Positions 30,289 to 32,490 of a DNA stretch of 32,490 nucleotides are shown here, piece after piece. Positions within the stretch are counted from its first letter, which is position 1; every line of letters begins with the position of its first letter. Location: NCBI GenBank assembly GCA_041551965.1, contig JBFELU010000025.1, positions 1 through 32,490 on the forward strand, read 5' to 3'. Source of the stretch: JBFELU01 sp041551965. Its GTDB lineage: Bacteria > Actinomycetota > Acidimicrobiia > Spongiisociales > UBA11373. The notes beneath the pieces are model-generated. The model saw only the letters and a list, made by a program, of their open reading frames with translations, was not told where the DNA came from and did not search any database. The position numbers were made by a program, and so were the translations under genes.

Positions 30289-30951
30289 TCACATGTCGGC
30301 CGTTGGCTCGGTTTGTTTGAAGCCGGTCAGGCAGGCCGCTTTGATCCTTCTTCCGATGAGGGTCTCGTTCTTCACCAGGAACCCGGCTTCTTGCGTCAGA
30401 CGCACCAGCGCGTTGAGGCTCACATTTCGATTGGAGGCCGGCGGAAAGCCCCATCTCCTCAGATAGCGCACTCCCAACCCGATTCCTGCGAGCAGCGGGG
30501 TGCCTTGCGATGTGATGTCAGCCACGACAACCTTGCCGCCCTCTCCCAACACCCGGCTGCATTCCTGGAGAATCAAGACAGGATCGTGGACAACATGCAG
30601 GAGGTTGACCATGAGCACCGCGTCGAATGTTGATTCCTCGAAAGAGGTGTTGTAGGCATCCTGCTTCTGAAACCGGACGTTGCTGTGCTGGCCGAGCTTT
30701 GCGCCGGCTTGTTGGAGCATCGCCTCGCTCATGTCGGTGGCGGTGAGGTCTCTCACGAGCGGGGCTACCGCTTCTGAGAAGGTGCCGGTGCCGCAGCCCA
30801 GTTCCAGCACGTCATCTGTGCTGACGAATTGCTTCTGCAGCCAGATCTTGATGTCGTTGTTGAGGCTCTCCCCAACGATGTACGAAGTGTCCTCGTCGAA
30901 GGTCTCTGAGCGTTCTTCCCAATACTGGTGTTCAGCCTTTCTCGGTGACAC
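30289..30951 (-). CDS. Class I SAM-dependent methyltransferase
   Basis: A 220-residue methyltransferase. Motif I is VLELGCGTGTFSEAVA (about 48-63), then ATDMSEAMLQQA (motif II with acidic Asp), motif IV AVLMVNLLHVVHDP, and VLGEGGKVVVADI (motif VI region). This is the UbiE/methyltransf_11 type, acting on a small molecule or lipid. GTG at 30951 has AGAGGA 6 bases upstream. The gene stands alone between two long intergenic regions. Confidence 0.9.
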   Translation of the reverse strand: MSPRKAEHQYWEERSETFDEDTSYIVGESLNNDIKIWLQKQFVSTDDVLELGCGTGTFSEAVAPLVRDLTATDMSEAMLQQAGAKLGQHSNVRFQKQDAYNTSFEESTFDAVLMVNLLHVVHDPVLILQECSRVLGEGGKVVVADITSQGTPLLAGIGLGVRYLRRWGFPPASNRNVSLNALVRLTQEAGFLVKNETLIGRRIKAACLTGFKQTEPTADM

Positions 30952-31235
30952 GGGTAGTCCTCTCTCACGAGCTCGGCTTGCAAGCCCTAGGGATGGGTCG
31001 CCACGATGATGAACCGCGCAGTCCCCCGCTTGGTACCTCACTCTCGCCGTTCCCGTTCATCGTACGCCCGGTGGTCCGGCGGTTCCGCACACGCAGGCAC
31101 GCCCGATACGTCCGGCTGTTCGTCGAGGATTCACCTGCCTATCCACTCGCCCCGGCCCCTCGGGGCCTGCACAAGCCAAGCTCCGGCTGGACCACGGTCG
31201 CGTTGAAGAACCTGCGTGTCGCCGGCGTAGCCTGA
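30952..31235. other. Intergenic region with no gene seen
   Basis: Nearly 290 bases without a plausible coding frame. It contains a short GGCCCC-TC-GGGGCC hairpin near 31164-31178, but no T-run, so it is not a typical terminator. The right end carries the nitroreductase promoter. Confidence 0.4.
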
Positions 31236-31241
31236 TATGCT
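31236..31241 (+). promoter_or_regulatory. Extended -10 of the nitroreductase gene
   Basis: TGA followed by TATGCT makes an extended -10. RNA would start near 31248, with a 64-base leader and GCGAGGA before the ATG at 31312. Confidence 0.45.
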
Positions 31242-31311
31242 CCCTCGCCTCGGAGACTTGCGCGAACGTCGAACTGGTTGCTCTGCCGGCTCCCAAAGCG
31301 AGGATCCCCGC

Positions 31312-31974
31312 ATGAATGACAACCCCACCCTCCAAACGATTCGAGATCGGCGCAGCGTTCGCAACTTCAGTTCAGCTGCCGTCACCGACGAGCAGTTGGA
31401 GGGCATCTTGGAGGCAGGGCGGTGGGCGCCATCCGCCCGAAACTCGCAGCCCTGGAGTTTCGTGATCGTCCGCGATGCACACGACCGCGCCGCAATCGGT
31501 GAGATTCTCAAGCGAAACACCTACGCATGGGGAGGGTTTGCGACCGCTCCGGTCATGATCGTGGTGTCGGTCGACCAATCACGGGATCCGGAGCACTTCG
31601 TTGAGGATGGCGCGGTCGCAGCGCAGAATCTCTGCCTGGCCGCTCAGAGCCTCGGGCTGGGGTCCTCTTGGGCCGGGGTGTACGGGGAGCGTGGTCGGAA
31701 GGGGAGCGCGGAGAGCGCCCTCAAGAACCTGCTCGGTTTGCCGCGAAAGCATCGAGTGATTGCGGTGGTTCCTATCGGCACTGCGAAGCATGCGAGTAGG
31801 ACCACCAGGCGTCCATTGGCAGAGATGGTGCACCAAGATCGCTTTCAATCCGAGCAGGAGTCACCCTCACGGGAGAGCGCACCGGCCGCCACCGAATCCG
31901 AGGACACGAGTCGCCGGATTCTCACGAAAGCGAGGCGTCGGCGATCCCCAGAGGAATCTGGAAGGTTTCTGTAG
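31312..31974 (+). CDS. Nitroreductase-family FMN oxidoreductase with extra C-terminal tail
   Basis: A 220-residue nitroreductase. The N-terminus RDRRSVRNFS and GRWAPSARNSQPWSFVIV carry the FMN-binding residues, followed by AAQNLCLAAQSLGLGSSWAG and VPIGTAKHASRTTRRPLAEMVHQDRF. The family normally ends here, at about residue 178; this protein continues with 42 polar residues rich in Glu, Ser and Arg that overlap the convergent gene on the other strand by 53 bases. The tail could be run-through after loss of the original stop. ATG at 31312 has a fair ribosome site. It reduces nitro or quinone compounds with NAD(P)H, substrate unknown. Confidence 0.9.
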   Translation: MNDNPTLQTIRDRRSVRNFSSAAVTDEQLEGILEAGRWAPSARNSQPWSFVIVRDAHDRAAIGEILKRNTYAWGGFATAPVMIVVSVDQSRDPEHFVEDGAVAAQNLCLAAQSLGLGSSWAGVYGERGRKGSAESALKNLLGLPRKHRVIAVVPIGTAKHASRTTRRPLAEMVHQDRFQSEQESPSRESAPAATESEDTSRRILTKARRRRSPEESGRFL

Positions 31975-32356
31975 GCGGCCCTCTCCGGCCGGTTGACCGT
32001 CGAAATCGACCAATGAGACGTCCGACCCGAATCGACCCGGGAATCGAATCTCCTGCGAGGTCATCGATGACCAGAACGGTCTCTCCCACGATTGCCACGG
32101 AGGGCCAGGATTGGATGAATTGCTCGGGCAGCCGATCCCAGGTGACACCATCGGCCGAGATACAGACCCGGGGATGACCCCATGGAGTCCCTTCAGCGGC
32201 GAGCGACGCGGAATCGAACGCGTCGATCTCGGCAACCCAATTGACTCGGGGAAGTCGGTGAAGGTATTCGCCCGGGTTCGGTCTGCCGACACGCCGTACC
32301 TTGGCCTCACCCAATAGTGCGTCGAAGGGTCCTTCCGTACCACAGGATCCGGTCAC
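31922..32356 (-). CDS. Uncharacterised repeat-type protein, probably a degenerate fragment
   Basis: A GTG at 32356 opens a 144-residue frame whose middle part reads VCISADGVTWDRLPEQFI and SVAIVGETVLVIDDLAG, the pattern of beta-propeller/BNR-like repeats (S-x-DG-x-TW) in secreted actinobacterial proteins. No signal peptide precedes it and the last 40 residues look random; another frame also stays open here. I infer the remnant of a larger protein. It ends 53 bases inside the convergent nitroreductase frame and lies 14 bases downstream of the gene at the right edge. The call is tentative. Confidence 0.4.
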   Translation of the reverse strand: MTGSCGTEGPFDALLGEAKVRRVGRPNPGEYLHRLPRVNWVAEIDAFDSASLAAEGTPWGHPRVCISADGVTWDRLPEQFIQSWPSVAIVGETVLVIDDLAGDSIPGSIRVGRLIGRFRRSTGRRGPPTETFQIPLGIADASLS

Positions 32357-32370
32357 GAATCCCGCGATCG

Positions 32371-32490
32371 TCAGCTCTCGCCGTCGGTGAGTGTCCCCGG
32401 TGGCAGTTCCACGGTGAGCATGCCGTCCTGGAGATCGGCGAAGATGTCTGCCACCTCTTCGTCGAGGAGGACCACGAACTGGCCGCTCCG
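32371..32490 (-). CDS. C-terminal end of a gene running off the right edge, function unknown
   Basis: Partial. The 39 residues visible end with a TGA at 32371-32373 and include FVVLLDEEVADIFADLQDG and MLTVELPPGTLTDGES, a coherent strand/helix pattern with normal codon use. The start lies beyond the window. No family can be named. The next gene on this strand follows after 14 bases, so they could be related or one broken gene. Confidence 0.55.
   Translation of the reverse strand, partial: RSGQFVVLLDEEVADIFADLQDGMLTVELPPGTLTDGES

Noticed and set aside
31057..31335. Minus-strand frame before the nitroreductase gene
   Set aside because: The protein is Arg- and Gly-rich without domain pattern or ribosome site; it looks like non-coding DNA.
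1..32490. CRISPR arrays, insertion sequences, phage genes
   Set aside because: No repeated spacers, transposase motifs or terminal repeats were found by reading both strands.

Overview
The window is high-GC DNA with tightly packed genes, frequent GTG/TTG starts, many 4-base stop/start overlaps and several promoters whose -10 hexamer lies 6-8 bases before the start codon (leaderless mRNAs). With two F420-type luciferase-like oxidoreductases, DUF1003, a HapK-like protein and a MazF/ribbon-helix-helix pair, this points to an actinobacterium, most likely an uncultured Acidimicrobiia-type lineage. The placement is inferred from gene style, not from a marker gene.

Left and central part (about 0.35-9.6 kb and 12-24.4 kb): a catabolic locus in short, alternately oriented operons. 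Region 1 holds SnoaL-fold proteins, two LLM oxidoreductases, an M24 peptidase, a threonine-synthase-like PLP enzyme, a HapK-like protein, DUF1177, two D-2-hydroxyacid dehydrogenases and an SDR. Region 2 holds a complete molybdenum hydroxylase (FAD, 2Fe-2S and Mo subunits) in one operon with a DUF917/S-methyl-thiohydantoin desulfurase-type protein and a second SDR. Further SDR, SnoaL, M20 amidohydrolase and nitronate-monooxygenase-like genes follow, then MaoC hydratase, enoyl-CoA hydratase and thiolase. Together they look like oxidative opening of a nitrogen (perhaps sulfur) heterocycle or amino-acid derivative, amide hydrolysis, keto/hydroxy-acid redox steps and beta-oxidation. The substrate cannot be read from sequence. 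Several families occur twice (SnoaL, SDR, D-2-hydroxyacid dehydrogenase, LLM).

Between these parts (9.65-12.0 kb) is housekeeping material: a DUF1003 membrane protein, inorganic pyrophosphatase, a tyrosine phosphatase and a wrecked kup potassium-transporter gene (one-base insertion plus a large internal deletion). A tRNA-Ala(UGC) gene lies at 23.17 kb, directly before the thiolase.

Right part (about 24.4-32.5 kb): looser and apparently less GC-rich accessory DNA. It holds a small zinc-ribbon-like membrane protein with an apparent CTG start, an S33-type alpha/beta hydrolase fused to a membrane domain, an SRPBCC protein, a MazF-type toxin-antitoxin pair with a palindromic operator over its -10, LtrA, a possible PH-like protein, a SAM methyltransferase, a nitroreductase with an unusual C-terminal tail, a probably decayed repeat-protein fragment, and the C-terminal end of a gene that runs off the right edge.
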